Assembly: GCA_948566455.1 (NCBI GenBank)
Contig: CAOYQO010000008.1
Span: 62,001 to 126,000, forward strand
Direction: 5' to 3'
Origin: an uncultured Phocaeicola sp.
GTDB lineage: Bacteria > Bacteroidota > Bacteroidia > Bacteroidales > Bacteroidaceae
Length of the DNA: 64,000 nt
Below are positions 26,117 through 34,903 of this stretch, in pieces. The stretch's first letter is position 1. Each line of letters opens with the position of its first letter. A program made the position numbers and the translations under genes. Under the pieces are notes generated by a model. That model was given only the letters and a program-made list of their open reading frames with translations, had not been told where the DNA came from and searched no databases.

Positions 26117-26644
26117 TTATCTTTGTATTTCTTTTTTTATTTCCTGATTTACTTTCTTCATATCAACCTGCGTCTCCTTCACCTGAGCAATGCCTTGGTT
26201 CAGATTGGTGGAAACTTCCATTAAAGTAGCTTGCAGCACCTGATAAGCTTCTTCCGGATCAGAGAATGTATCTTGCGGTGTAGGCGGACACACCCCTCTT
26301 CCGAGATTTTCGACCCCATATCCTATGCCAATAATCACCAATATGGTAGCTGCAACACTTCCAATCCAACGCCAGTTGCGTTTGGACTTGTTAGAACTGA
26401 AGAACCGTTGCTCTTCCTCAGCCTTTTCATCAATCAGCAGGCTTAGTTTATCCCCCAGCCCCTCAGGAACTTCCACATCTCTATCTGCGTCTTGGTAAAG
26501 GCTAAGAAAAATTTCTTTATCCTTCTGCAGATATTCAGGTACTTCCGTTGTTCTGAAATAATCTCTCAACGCCTCTTCCTGGCTCTCGGTAGTGTTCCCC
26601 TCGTAAAACTCGGCGAGCAGCCTTTCAATTTCCTCGACTTTCAT
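26117..26644 (-). CDS. Membrane anti-sigma-like protein
   Basis: 175 residues from the ATG at 26642-26644 (MKVEEIERLLAEFYEG). The longer reading frame upstream overlaps the sigma gene too far to be likely. A cytosolic domain (~1-85), one membrane helix (~91-112; WIGSVAATILVIIGIGYGV) and a periplasmic tail with a coiled-coil-like end (ETQVDMKKVNQEIKKEIQR). It overlaps the sigma gene by 20 bp and abuts the DUF4252 gene. Anti-sigma role inferred from position and topology. Confidence 0.75.
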   Translation of the reverse strand: MKVEEIERLLAEFYEGNTTESQEEALRDYFRTTEVPEYLQKDKEIFLSLYQDADRDVEVPEGLGDKLSLLIDEKAEEEQRFFSSNKSKRNWRWIGSVAATILVIIGIGYGVENLGRGVCPPTPQDTFSDPEEAYQVLQATLMEVSTNLNQGIAQVKETQVDMKKVNQEIKKEIQR

Positions 26645-27140
26645 AGTTATTCCATTTATTAAATTCCTCACGTATTCTTTTCCTTGCCCGGGACAGCAGT
26701 ACACGAACATTTGTAGAATTCAACCCGGTCACTTGTTCTATCTCTTCGTAAGAGCATCCTTTGACGTCACGCAGGTTCACAATCCGTTGCTGCTGTTCGG
26801 GCAAGTGGGCGATGATATCTTTTACTTGCCGTACTTCGTCGCGCACTTCCAAGTTATCACTTTGAGAAACATCCTGCGCAGCAGTTAATTCTACCGTCTG
26901 CCTGGATAAGACATATTTTCCTGAACGAAGCAAATCAAAGCACATATTCTTAACCAAAGTGACACTGAACGCTTCCGGATTGCTGATAACCGTCAATCCT
27001 TCTCGCTTATCCCATAGCTTCAGATAGGCTTCTTGAACCAGATCCTCCGCATCGGCCGCATTCTCCAGTAGCCGATAGGCTACACAGTACAGCTTGCGGT
27101 GGTAAGGCAGAAACTCATTTTTAAAACTTTCAGCATCCAT
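26625..27140 (-). CDS. ECF RNA polymerase sigma factor
   Basis: 171 residues. Region 2: AADAEDLVQEAYLKLW and NPEAFSVTLVKNMCFDLL. Region 4: LPEQQQRIVNLRDVKGCSYEEIEQ, then NVRVLLSRARKRIREEF. It heads the operon sigma, anti-sigma, DUF4252. This is the third ECF set in the window, with a layout like the one at 4-5.6 kb. Confidence 0.92.
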   Translation of the reverse strand: MDAESFKNEFLPYHRKLYCVAYRLLENAADAEDLVQEAYLKLWDKREGLTVISNPEAFSVTLVKNMCFDLLRSGKYVLSRQTVELTAAQDVSQSDNLEVRDEVRQVKDIIAHLPEQQQRIVNLRDVKGCSYEEIEQVTGLNSTNVRVLLSRARKRIREEFNKWNNYESRGN

Positions 27141-27292
27141 GGGCTTTTTCTGTATCTCAATCCTGTTATTTTTTGTATCTATTTGTTAGACGTAAAGGAA
27201 CGGAACTTTGTTACAAAGGAAATGAATTTTATAAAAAAAATGCGGCAAAAGAAAAAAACTTCTGCCGCACACCTTATTAATAAGTGGTTTCT

Positions 27293-28303
27293 TTAGAACC
27301 AATAAATATATGCCAGAGTACTTACGCTGATTGCAATCCATAGCAACACACCCTGAATAAGCGGTTTGATGCCCACTGTCTTTAATACATCACGTGAAAG
27401 GGAAGCTCCAATAAAGAACAGAGTGATAGTCAATGTCTTTCTGGCTAAACTATTAATTCCCTCTCCTATCATAATTCCGGTTTCCGAGGAACTCAGCACA
27501 TACGTATTGAATACCATAGCCAGAATGAAGAAGAAAATAAACCAAGGAATACTGATTTTCTGTCCCTTACCTTTAAAGACGAAAGAAGTAATCAATGCCA
27601 GAGGAATAATCCACAAAGCACGTGTCAATTTAATAGTAGTAGCAATTTGAAGAGCTTCTTCGCCATAAGCAGCACCGGCACCCACTACAGAACTCGTATC
27701 ATGTATAGCAATTGCTGCCCATGTTCCAAATTCCTGCTGGCTCATATCCAAGGCATGACCTATAACAGGAAAGATAAACAATGCGATAGCATTCAGAATA
27801 AAGATAGTTCCTAATGCTACGGACATCTCTGTATCTTTCGCTCTCAGCACAGGACCTACTGCTGCAATGGCACTACCGCCACAGATAGCCGTGCCGGAAC
27901 TGATAAGATAGGAAGTGTCACGATCTACCTTTAAAAATTTACGACCGATAAACCAACCGATAAGCATGGTACCCACTACTGAAATAACTGTGAACTCCAT
28001 TCCTTCTTTACCGGAAGCCAGAGATGCCTGGAGATTCATTCCGAAACCTAGTCCTACCACTGAATATTGCAAAAGATATTTAGATACTTTCTTATTGAAC
28101 TTTGGATGTGCCTGCCCACTCGACAAAGCAAATATTAATCCCAGGAACAAAGCGACAGGAGGTGTCACCCAAGTAGAATAACCGGGAATATAATCCAATA
28201 ATAAGAAAACCGATAAAAGCACTACTAAAGACACATAAGTAATTTTGTTCTTCCGTTGAAGATATGCCAGAGTGCTTACACTCGCAGTTTGAATTGAAGC
28301 CAT
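27293..28303 (-). CDS. YeiH/UPF0324-family putative sulfate exporter
   Basis: 336 residues, ~10 membrane helices. GTAICGGSAIAAVGPV and AIAIHDTSSVVGAG are the family's signature loops; the C terminus has TLTLFFIGASLSRD-like residues. Members are often called sulfate or sulfonate exporters, but transport is poorly tested. A LysR gene lies just upstream on the same strand, as is common for yeiH, and probably controls it. Confidence 0.92.
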   Translation of the reverse strand: MASIQTASVSTLAYLQRKNKITYVSLVVLLSVFLLLDYIPGYSTWVTPPVALFLGLIFALSSGQAHPKFNKKVSKYLLQYSVVGLGFGMNLQASLASGKEGMEFTVISVVGTMLIGWFIGRKFLKVDRDTSYLISSGTAICGGSAIAAVGPVLRAKDTEMSVALGTIFILNAIALFIFPVIGHALDMSQQEFGTWAAIAIHDTSSVVGAGAAYGEEALQIATTIKLTRALWIIPLALITSFVFKGKGQKISIPWFIFFFILAMVFNTYVLSSSETGIMIGEGINSLARKTLTITLFFIGASLSRDVLKTVGIKPLIQGVLLWIAISVSTLAYIYWF

Positions 28304-28348
28304 AATTTTTCTTGTATATCAATATTTATATTATTTCTGTTTCCGGGT

Positions 28349-28357
28349 GCAAAGGTA
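28349..28357 (-). promoter_or_regulatory. Promoter -7 element for the YeiH gene
   Basis: TACCTTTGC on the minus strand is an exact -7 box. ATTGG about 20 bp upstream may serve as -33. The start codon is 46 bp downstream. Confidence 0.65.
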
Positions 28358-28398
28358 GGCTTCTTTACCTATATACACCAATTGTATCTATTTATGTG

Positions 28399-29295
28399 CT
28401 ATAACTTGTTGTTATGGTGTGTAGCAAACTGCATAAAGACTTGGGAGAGTCCACTCTCCTGCCCCTGGGGTTGTGCAAAACTAAATTCACGAAGCATAGC
28501 CATATCTTTTATTTCGACAACACGCAACTGTCCGGCATAAAGTTCACGGGTAATGGAACGAATGGAAACAATACCCATACAATCAGTATGTTCCAAAAAA
28601 AGTTTAATGCTTTCCGTACTGCCCAGATACATTAAAACCTGAAGAGACGATAACTTTATATTATGTTGCAATAATGCCCTCTCAAAAACATCCAATGTAC
28701 CCGATCCCCTTTCACGAAGCACCAAAGGAATATGAAGCAGTTCTTCGGGAGTAATTTCTTCACCGACCTGCAGTTTACTTCCCGTGCGTATCACAGCCAC
28801 CAGCTCATCTTCAAGAAAAGTGGTGTATTTCAAATTGGGTAAGCGGAAAACGCCCTCCACCAATCCCAGGTCTATGCGGTGTTCCTGTAAAGCAGCTTCT
28901 ATCTCGCGTGAATTACCATTCATCAGCGAAAGGTTTACTTGCGGGAATTTCTTAATGAAGCTGGCAAGTAATGGCGGCAAGACGTATTGAGCAATTGTAG
29001 TACTGGCCCCCAAACGCAGTTCTCCCGTATATTCGTTATGCAGCAGATGCATTTCATATTCCAGTCGCTTATAATCTTCCAGAATACGCCCACAATGCTC
29101 CAGCAGCAACTTACCAGCTTCCGTCAAACTGATTTTACTACCTTGCCTATCAAACAGACGCGCCTGATAGGTACTCTCCAATTCTTGTATATGCTTTGTA
29201 ATGGCAGGCTGACTGACAAACAACTCTTGCGAAGCTTTCGTGAAACTCAGATTCTTCGCCACAGATTGAAATACTTTTAATCGAAAATCAGACAC
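28399..29295 (-). CDS. LysR-family transcriptional regulator
   Basis: 298 residues. An N-terminal winged HTH (~1-60; FTKASQELFVSQPAITKHIQELE) and a periplasmic-binding-protein-like effector domain (~90-290) with ELRLGASTTIAQYVLPP. Similar to CysB/Cbl-type regulators that sense sulfur or carbon metabolites. It lies 95 bp upstream of the yeiH start in the same direction. The YeiH promoter lies between them. Confidence 0.93.
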   Translation of the reverse strand: MSDFRLKVFQSVAKNLSFTKASQELFVSQPAITKHIQELESTYQARLFDRQGSKISLTEAGKLLLEHCGRILEDYKRLEYEMHLLHNEYTGELRLGASTTIAQYVLPPLLASFIKKFPQVNLSLMNGNSREIEAALQEHRIDLGLVEGVFRLPNLKYTTFLEDELVAVIRTGSKLQVGEEITPEELLHIPLVLRERGSGTLDVFERALLQHNIKLSSLQVLMYLGSTESIKLFLEHTDCMGIVSIRSITRELYAGQLRVVEIKDMAMLREFSFAQPQGQESGLSQVFMQFATHHNNKL

Positions 29296-29338
29296 GGAGT
29301 TAGTGATTAAGGATTAATAATAGATGATTAAAACAGAA

Positions 29339-29941
29339 CTATTCCAATTCTTCGGCTTTAACGCCTAACGCACGCATCATGGAATAACCCAATAAATCCC
29401 ACTTACAACCAAGAGGATGAGCAGGTTCATCCATATTGAAAAGGAATACTTCTTTCGATTTTTCCGAATCAGCTTCCCTTAGATGCTCCTCAAGAACCTC
29501 CATAAGTTTAGCACCATAATCATCTATAAACGGAACCAGCATGAGACGCTTCACATCAGCAGAATCGAGTGCTATATTCAGCAGATCAAGATAGAGATTC
29601 GCTCGGGAAACAAGTCCCTCAGAAGATACAGAAGTGAATGAAAACTCACCTAACTGATTCGTAAATCCCACCCCATTTAAGTCTTTATTTAAATCTGCGG
29701 GATCACAATGAAGCAATTTATCAGTCTGCCCATCATGTACAAAAAGTACCCCGATATTGTTTTCTTTATCGCGAACACCAGAATCGAGTGCCAGATAAGA
29801 AGCCCATTCTTCCACATAGATATTTTGCAAGGGGCGTCCCAACTGTAATTCAAAGTATCTCTTTAAGTCCTTAACCACATCATTGAAATATGCTACATCC
29901 ACCAGTATCACATTCTCTGCGAACTTTACATCTTCTGCCAT
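29339..29941 (-). CDS. Conserved hypothetical protein
   Basis: 200 residues, soluble, acidic, no signal peptide. Features: VILVDVAYFNDVVKDLKRYFELQLGR near the N terminus, IGVLFVHDGQTDKLLHCDP, RLMLVPFIDDYG, and a C-terminal CKWDLLGYSMMRALGVKAEELE. It resembles a Bacteroides-specific family (possibly DUF6621, uncertain). Single gene between lysR and the clpB promoter region. Function unknown. Confidence 0.7.
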   Translation of the reverse strand: MAEDVKFAENVILVDVAYFNDVVKDLKRYFELQLGRPLQNIYVEEWASYLALDSGVRDKENNIGVLFVHDGQTDKLLHCDPADLNKDLNGVGFTNQLGEFSFTSVSSEGLVSRANLYLDLLNIALDSADVKRLMLVPFIDDYGAKLMEVLEEHLREADSEKSKEVFLFNMDEPAHPLGCKWDLLGYSMMRALGVKAEELE

Positions 29942-30072
29942 AATATATTCTATTCTATTTTTGAGGGATAAAGATACGATAATCCTTTTAACCCAGCATG
30001 AAAACTATTCAAAATTTTCCCGGTATGAACCAAATAAAAAGTTGAAATTCACTCTTTTATATTTACATCCGA

Positions 30073-30183
30073 CTCAAGACGTTATTTGAGGTACCCTCAG
30101 TCGTTATGCAAGGGTATCTCAGTCGTTAAGTGAGGGTGCCTCAGTCGTTATGTGAGGGTACCTCAGTCGTTATGTTAGGCGCC
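30073..30183. repeat. Tandem array, 22-bp period, CTCAGTCGTTA units
   Basis: CTCAGTCGTTA starts at 30096, 30118, 30140 and 30162, exactly 22 bp apart; a diverged unit (CTCAAGACGTTA) lies at 30073. Most units run into TGAGGGTAC, giving a CTCA...TGAG dyad. It lies in the 558-bp divergent gap between the hypothetical gene (29941) and clpB. Nothing else is recognised there except the clpB promoter element and TTTTGTCA repeats near 30384 and 30417. Confidence 0.9.
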
Positions 30184-30434
30184 CTCTTTTTAAGCACCTG
30201 ATATACAACATGCTATAAATTGATATTTTTAACTTTTTCCCAAAAAATCGAAATCTTCGAACAGAAAGGAATAGTAATTTATCTTTAAATTCATAACTAA
30301 CTATGCACTTTTGAAGTAACCTTACCGCTATCTCATCTTAGTTTCGGCAAAAGTTATATAAATCCCGCAATACTATACAGACATTTTGTCATTACCACCC
30401 ATTTATTAACTGTAATTTTGTCACAAATAGGCTA

Positions 30435-30450
30435 TTGGCAAATCTTTTGC
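30435..30450 (+). promoter_or_regulatory. Sigma-54-like -24/-12 promoter of clpB
   Basis: Reads TTGGCAAATCTTTTGC. With spacing as in the sigma-54 consensus, TTGGCA and the final TTGC match; the CG after TTGGCA is AA. No TAnnTTTG is present. ATG lies 50 bp downstream. ATTTTGTCA occurs twice upstream (30382, 30415) and could bind an activator. Confidence 0.5.
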
Positions 30451-30499
30451 GCCCGTTTAGGTGTTATTGAAAATGAAAAATAGAAAGGAGATATAAGAT

Positions 30500-33088
30500 A
30501 TGAACTTTAACAATTTTACCATTAAATCGCAAGAGGCTGTGCAAGAAGCACTGAACCTGGCCAAAAGCCGTGGACAGCAAGCCATCGAACCGGTTCATGT
30601 GATGCAGGGAGTAATGAAGGTAGGCGAAAACGTCACTAACTTCATCTTCCAGAAGCTGGGCATGAATGGTCAACAGATTGCACTTGTACTTGACAAACAA
30701 ACTGACTCTTTGCCCAAAGTTTCGGGTGGAGAACCTTACTTGAGTCGCGAGACAAATGAGGTATTCCAGAAAGCGACCCAATATTCCAAAGAAATGGGTG
30801 ACGAGTTTGTTTCATTGGAGCATCTGCTGCTGGCATTGCTCACTGTAAAAAGTACTGTTTCTACCATCCTGAAAGATGCAGGAATGACGGAACGTGAACT
30901 TCGTAATGCCATCACCGAGTTGCGTAAAGGAGAAAAAGTGACTTCACAATCCAGTGAAGACACCTATCAGTCACTTGAAAAGTATGCTATCAACCTGAAC
31001 GAAGCCGCCCGAAGCGGTAAGCTCGACCCTGTTATCGGTCGTGACGAAGAAATCCGGCGTGTATTGCAGATTCTGAGCCGTCGTACCAAAAACAACCCTA
31101 TATTAATAGGTGAACCGGGTACCGGTAAGACTGCCATTGTAGAAGGTCTTGCCCATCGTATTCTGCGCGGTGATGTACCTGAAAACCTGAAGAATAAACA
31201 AGTTTATTCACTGGATATGGGAGCATTGGTTGCCGGTGCTAAATATAAAGGTGAGTTCGAGGAACGCTTGAAAGCTGTTATTAATGAGGTGAAGAAATCA
31301 GAAGGAGACATAATTCTCTTTATTGATGAAATCCACACTTTGGTTGGTGCCGGAAAAGGTGAAGGCGCTATGGATGCCGCCAACATCCTGAAACCCGCAC
31401 TGGCTCGTGGCGAACTGAGAAGTATCGGCGCAACGACCCTCGACGAGTATCAGAAGTACTTTGAAAAGGACAAAGCATTGGAACGCCGCTTCCAGATCGT
31501 GTATGTCAATGAACCGGATACGCTGAGTACCATCTCCATCCTGCGTGGTCTGAAGGAGCGTTATGAAAACCACCACCATGTACGGATTAAAGACGACGCC
31601 ATCATTGCCGCCGTGGAGTTGAGTAACCGTTATATCACAGACCGCTTCTTACCGGATAAGGCTATCGACCTGATGGATGAAGCCGCTGCAAAGCTGCGTA
31701 TGGAAGTAGATTCCGTACCGGAAGAGTTGGATGAAATTTCCCGCAAGATCAAACAGTTGGAGATTGAGCGCGAAGCCATTAAACGTGAAAACGATAAACC
31801 GAAACTGGAACAAATCGGCAAGGAACTTGCCGAACTGAAAGAACAGGAAAAATCGCACAAAGCAAAATGGCAAAGTGAAAAGACATTGGTCAACAAGATA
31901 CAACAGAATAAGGTTGAAATCGAAAACCTTAAATTTGAAGCTGATAAGGCGGAACGTGAAGGTGACTACGGCAAAGTAGCCGAAATCCGTTACGGTAAGC
32001 TACAAGCTTTGAACAAGGAAATCGAAGATACTCAAAAAGAACTTCACATGATGCAAGGCGATAAAGCCATGATTAAGGAAGAAGTAGACGCTGAGGATAT
32101 TGCAGATGTTGTATCCCGTTGGACAGGTATTCCGGTCAGCAAGATGTTGCAAAGTGAAAAAGACAAATTGTTGCATCTGGAAGATGAACTCCACCAGCGT
32201 GTGATTGGGCAGGACGAAGCTATCGAAGCTGTCGCTGATGCTGTACGCCGTAGCCGTGCCGGTCTGCAAGATCCGAAACGCCCGATTGGTTCGTTTATCT
32301 TCCTCGGTACTACCGGTGTTGGTAAGACAGAACTTGCCAAGGCTCTTGCCGAGTTCCTCTTCGATGACGAGTCTATGATGACGCGTATTGACATGAGTGA
32401 ATATCAGGAAAAGCATAGCGTATCTCGTCTGGTCGGAGCGCCTCCGGGATATGTAGGTTACGATGAAGGTGGCCAGTTGACCGAAGCTATCCGCCGTAAA
32501 CCCTATTCAGTCGTACTGTTCGACGAAATAGAGAAAGCACATCCGGATGTATTCAATATCTTACTTCAGGTATTGGACGACGGACGCCTGACGGATAATA
32601 AAGGACGTGTGGTAAACTTCAAAAATACCATCATTATCATGACATCTAACATGGGTAGCGCTTATATCCAAAGTCAGATGGAAAAGCTGAATGGTACCAA
32701 CAAGGAGCAGGTAATTGAGGAAACAAAGAAGGAAGTGATGAATATGTTGAAGAAAACTATTCGCCCGGAATTCCTGAACCGTATCGATGAAACAATCATG
32801 TTCCTGCCGCTGACTGAAAGCGAAATCAAGCAGATTGTGGTACTCCAGATAAAAAGTGTACAAAAGATGCTTGCCCAAAATGGCGTGGAATTGATATTGA
32901 CGGAAGGAGCCATAGAATTCCTGACGAAGGTAGGATATGATCCGGAGTTTGGTGCTCGTCCCGTAAAACGGGCTATCCAACATTACTTGCTGAATGACTT
33001 GTCGAAGAAACTGTTATCTCAGGAAGTAGACCGTAGCAAACCGATTACAGTAGATGCCAGCGGTGAAAGATTGGCATTTAGAAATTAA
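30500..33088 (+). CDS. clpB: ClpB disaggregase
   Basis: 862 residues. N domain with two Clp_N repeats (~1-145). First AAA module Walker A GEPGTGKT (~207). A coiled-coil middle domain (~410-530) distinguishes ClpB from ClpA/C. Second Walker A GTTGVGKTE (~605), and arginine-finger regions. Rescues aggregated proteins with DnaK. Its promoter resembles that of dnaK. Ends in a strong terminator. Confidence 0.98.
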   Translation: MNFNNFTIKSQEAVQEALNLAKSRGQQAIEPVHVMQGVMKVGENVTNFIFQKLGMNGQQIALVLDKQTDSLPKVSGGEPYLSRETNEVFQKATQYSKEMGDEFVSLEHLLLALLTVKSTVSTILKDAGMTERELRNAITELRKGEKVTSQSSEDTYQSLEKYAINLNEAARSGKLDPVIGRDEEIRRVLQILSRRTKNNPILIGEPGTGKTAIVEGLAHRILRGDVPENLKNKQVYSLDMGALVAGAKYKGEFEERLKAVINEVKKSEGDIILFIDEIHTLVGAGKGEGAMDAANILKPALARGELRSIGATTLDEYQKYFEKDKALERRFQIVYVNEPDTLSTISILRGLKERYENHHHVRIKDDAIIAAVELSNRYITDRFLPDKAIDLMDEAAAKLRMEVDSVPEELDEISRKIKQLEIEREAIKRENDKPKLEQIGKELAELKEQEKSHKAKWQSEKTLVNKIQQNKVEIENLKFEADKAEREGDYGKVAEIRYGKLQALNKEIEDTQKELHMMQGDKAMIKEEVDAEDIADVVSRWTGIPVSKMLQSEKDKLLHLEDELHQRVIGQDEAIEAVADAVRRSRAGLQDPKRPIGSFIFLGTTGVGKTELAKALAEFLFDDESMMTRIDMSEYQEKHSVSRLVGAPPGYVGYDEGGQLTEAIRRKPYSVVLFDEIEKAHPDVFNILLQVLDDGRLTDNKGRVVNFKNTIIIMTSNMGSAYIQSQMEKLNGTNKEQVIEETKKEVMNMLKKTIRPEFLNRIDETIMFLPLTESEIKQIVVLQIKSVQKMLAQNGVELILTEGAIEFLTKVGYDPEFGARPVKRAIQHYLLNDLSKKLLSQEVDRSKPITVDASGERLAFRN

Positions 33089-33108
33089 ACCTAAAAAAAC
33101 GAAGATAA

Positions 33109-33165
33109 AAAAGGCTGTCTTGTTTCTGGATGAAATGTACTTCAGAACTAACAAGACAGCCTTTT
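33109..33165. terminator. clpB terminator
   Basis: A perfect 16-bp stem (33109-33124 with 33150-33165; AAAAGGCTGTCTTGTT arm) and a 25-nt loop, ending in CTTTTCTTATTTT. A-rich on the left side, so it may act in both directions. Confidence 0.85.
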
Positions 33166-33166
33166 C

Positions 33167-33403
33167 TTATTTTATAGCGAGCTGCTTAACAACCGGTGTG
33201 GATAGGGGATGCGTCACAACCAACACATAATCTCCTGCGCATGGCAAATCAAAAGAAATTTGTTCCTCTTTCGCCTGCTTTACATCAATCACCTTTCCCC
33301 GGATATGGTATAAACAAAGCGTAGCGTTAGGCAACACTCCACCTACATATATCTTACCAGCAGTTTTATCTACCTGTACTGTTACGCTCTTATGCTCTTC
33401 CAT
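33167..33403 (-). CDS. Small protein resembling a T9SS C-terminal sorting domain
   Basis: 78 residues with no signal peptide. LPNATLCLYHIRGKVIDVKQ and GDYVLVVTHPLSTPVVKQLAIK resemble the Por-secretion (T9SS) C-terminal beta domain, which normally ends large secreted proteins. Here it stands alone from an ATG. It could be a remnant of a longer gene or a small adaptor-like beta protein. A structured RNA candidate lies 50 bp upstream on the same strand and may be its leader. Confidence 0.55.
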   Translation of the reverse strand: MEEHKSVTVQVDKTAGKIYVGGVLPNATLCLYHIRGKVIDVKQAKEEQISFDLPCAGDYVLVVTHPLSTPVVKQLAIK

Positions 33404-33452
33404 CTTATCATTGCCAACCTCAAGTTCCCCCTCAAGGCAGTAAATTCATAAT

Positions 33453-33540
33453 AAAAAAGCGTGGGAACTGTTGTTATTATTGTACCTGGGGCTCTGGACT
33501 GCCACTATTCAAATAATATACAACAACCCACGCTCCGAAC
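33453..33540 (-). ncRNA. Candidate structured RNA with intrinsic U tail
   Basis: On the minus strand AGCGTGGG (33534-33527) pairs with CCCACGCT (33465-33458). An inner GTTGTT/AACAAC helix follows, with ATTATT-rich pairing and a ~27-nt apical region containing CAGTCCAGAGCCCC. The 3' arm is followed directly by TTTTTT (33458-33453). A long rod with an interrupted helix suggests a 6S-like RNA or a terminator-type leader of the small gene downstream. No family could be confirmed. The rest of the gap 33404-33827 holds the DUF5606 terminator and no ORF. Confidence 0.5.
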
Positions 33541-33755
33541 TATATATACATGTGCATATACAACAGAGCATGAACGTTTGTTGTCTATTATCCTTGAATA
33601 GCGTGAAATTGTCCAGATTTCAAGTACAAGATAATATTAAACGCTTTTATCTATAATTATCCTTCAATTATTGTAAAGGGAGGCCACTACCTACCCTGCA
33701 TTTCAGGATGGCAACAAAGGTATAAAAAAAGTAATCAAAATTAAAACTACAGCAT

Positions 33756-33798
33756 AAAAAAAAGCGAATTATCCGGGATGTCCCGCATAATTCGCTTT
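33756..33798 (-). terminator. Terminator of the nusB-to-DUF5606 operon
   Basis: The stem pairs 33761-33772 with 33787-33798 (AAAGCGAATTAT arm) with further pairing inside (CCGGGA/TCCCG). On the minus strand it is followed by a run of at least seven T. Confidence 0.92.
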
Positions 33799-33827
33799 TC
33801 TATGAAAAGAATAGCTTATTTTTAAAT

Positions 33828-34259
33828 TTATTCTTCTGTTTTTTCTTCAGTAGCTTCAACTTCTGCAGCCTCTTCGAAATCAGTCATTCCGCAAGCAACT
33901 AACAGGTTGTACCAGGAAATAAGTTTTTTGATATCCGTCACATATACACGGTCGCGATCGAAAGTAGGCAGAACCTCTCCCAAATAAGCGCGAAGGTCAT
34001 CAGCAGTGGCTTTTTTCAGATCCATCACTACAGCTGCACCGTTTTCTTTCTTTTTCATGGCTAGTAATACATCTTTCAAAGGCACATCGTCCGTATCCGT
34101 ATACATGGCAATATCGCCCAAAGATATTATTTTCTCGTTACCATAAGCAGGGAAACGTTTCTTGTCTGTAAGTGATTCTACAATCAACATATTTCTACCT
34201 TGTGAAATGAGCTTATACAATCCCGGTTTACCGGAGATAGACAAAATAGTCTTCAACAT
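33828..34259 (-). CDS. DUF5606 domain-containing protein
   Basis: 143 residues. LKTILSISGKPGLYKLISQG and NMLIVESLTDKKRFPAYG fit the DUF5606 N terminus. ISWYNLLVACGMTDF is conserved near the end, then an acidic tail (EVEATEEKTEE). Last gene of an operon with nusB, yajC, ybbR and coaE. Function unknown; conserved across Bacteroidetes. Confidence 0.88.
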   Translation of the reverse strand: MLKTILSISGKPGLYKLISQGRNMLIVESLTDKKRFPAYGNEKIISLGDIAMYTDTDDVPLKDVLLAMKKKENGAAVVMDLKKATADDLRAYLGEVLPTFDRDRVYVTDIKKLISWYNLLVACGMTDFEEAAEVEATEEKTEE

Positions 34260-34288
34260 AGTATGTTCTATTTTTTATTAGTAATATT

Positions 34289-34903
34289 TTATTTTTTCGG
34301 TGGGCAAAGGTAAGCAATATTTTTAGATAGAGAAGTTATTAGTTCTAAAACCTGCGGAATTAACGGAGTTTCACCGTCGTTTACAATTACAAAATCAGCC
34401 TGGATACGCTTATCTTCATCACTCATCTGGCTACGAACACGACGTTCCACCAATTCCCGCGGAGCAGTATTACGCTGCATGGCACGGGTTATACGGATTT
34501 CCTCGGGTGCATATACCATAATTACGGCATCTACTTCACCTGCAAATCCGGCTTCAATCAGAATTGCAGACTCCATCCCTACTATCGGATATGCATCGTA
34601 TCGCTTTACCCATTGATGAAAATCATCCCGCACCCGTGGATGAATAATACCGTTTACAGTACGGATATGTTCGGGGTTACCAAATATATAGGAAGCAAGC
34701 AAGGTTTTATTCAACTCTCCATCGGTATAAATATCTTCTCCCAGTAAAGATATCAGTTCCCGGCGAATCAAAGAGTCCGAAACAGTCAGGCGCTTGGATT
34801 CAATATCCGAGATATAAACAGGGACACCCATCACTTCCAATAGTCGGGAAACTACACTTTTTCCACTACCGATTCCACCAGTTATACCTATCTTAATTGC
34901 CAT
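34289..34903 (-). CDS. coaE: Dephospho-CoA kinase
   Basis: Phosphorylates the 3' hydroxyl of dephospho-CoA, the last step of CoA synthesis. 204 residues from the ATG at 34901-34903, which begins MAIKIGITGGIGSGKS with the P-loop at 8-15. HPRVR and RAMQRNTAPRELVERRVRSQ are family signatures. An upstream ATG adds 7 residues but reaches further into ybbR and is less likely. It overlaps the ybbR end by 11 bp. Confidence 0.95.
   Translation of the reverse strand: MAIKIGITGGIGSGKSVVSRLLEVMGVPVYISDIESKRLTVSDSLIRRELISLLGEDIYTDGELNKTLLASYIFGNPEHIRTVNGIIHPRVRDDFHQWVKRYDAYPIVGMESAILIEAGFAGEVDAVIMVYAPEEIRITRAMQRNTAPRELVERRVRSQMSDEDKRIQADFVIVNDGETPLIPQVLELITSLSKNIAYLCPPKK

Noticed and set aside
26645..26710. 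Longer N terminus for the anti-sigma gene
   Set aside because: It would overlap the sigma gene by 86 bp; the ATG at 26642-26644 starts a conserved-looking acidic helix.
33471..33656. 61-residue + strand ORF
   Set aside because: Overlaps the structured RNA candidate and a low-complexity AT stretch; no motif and no promoter.
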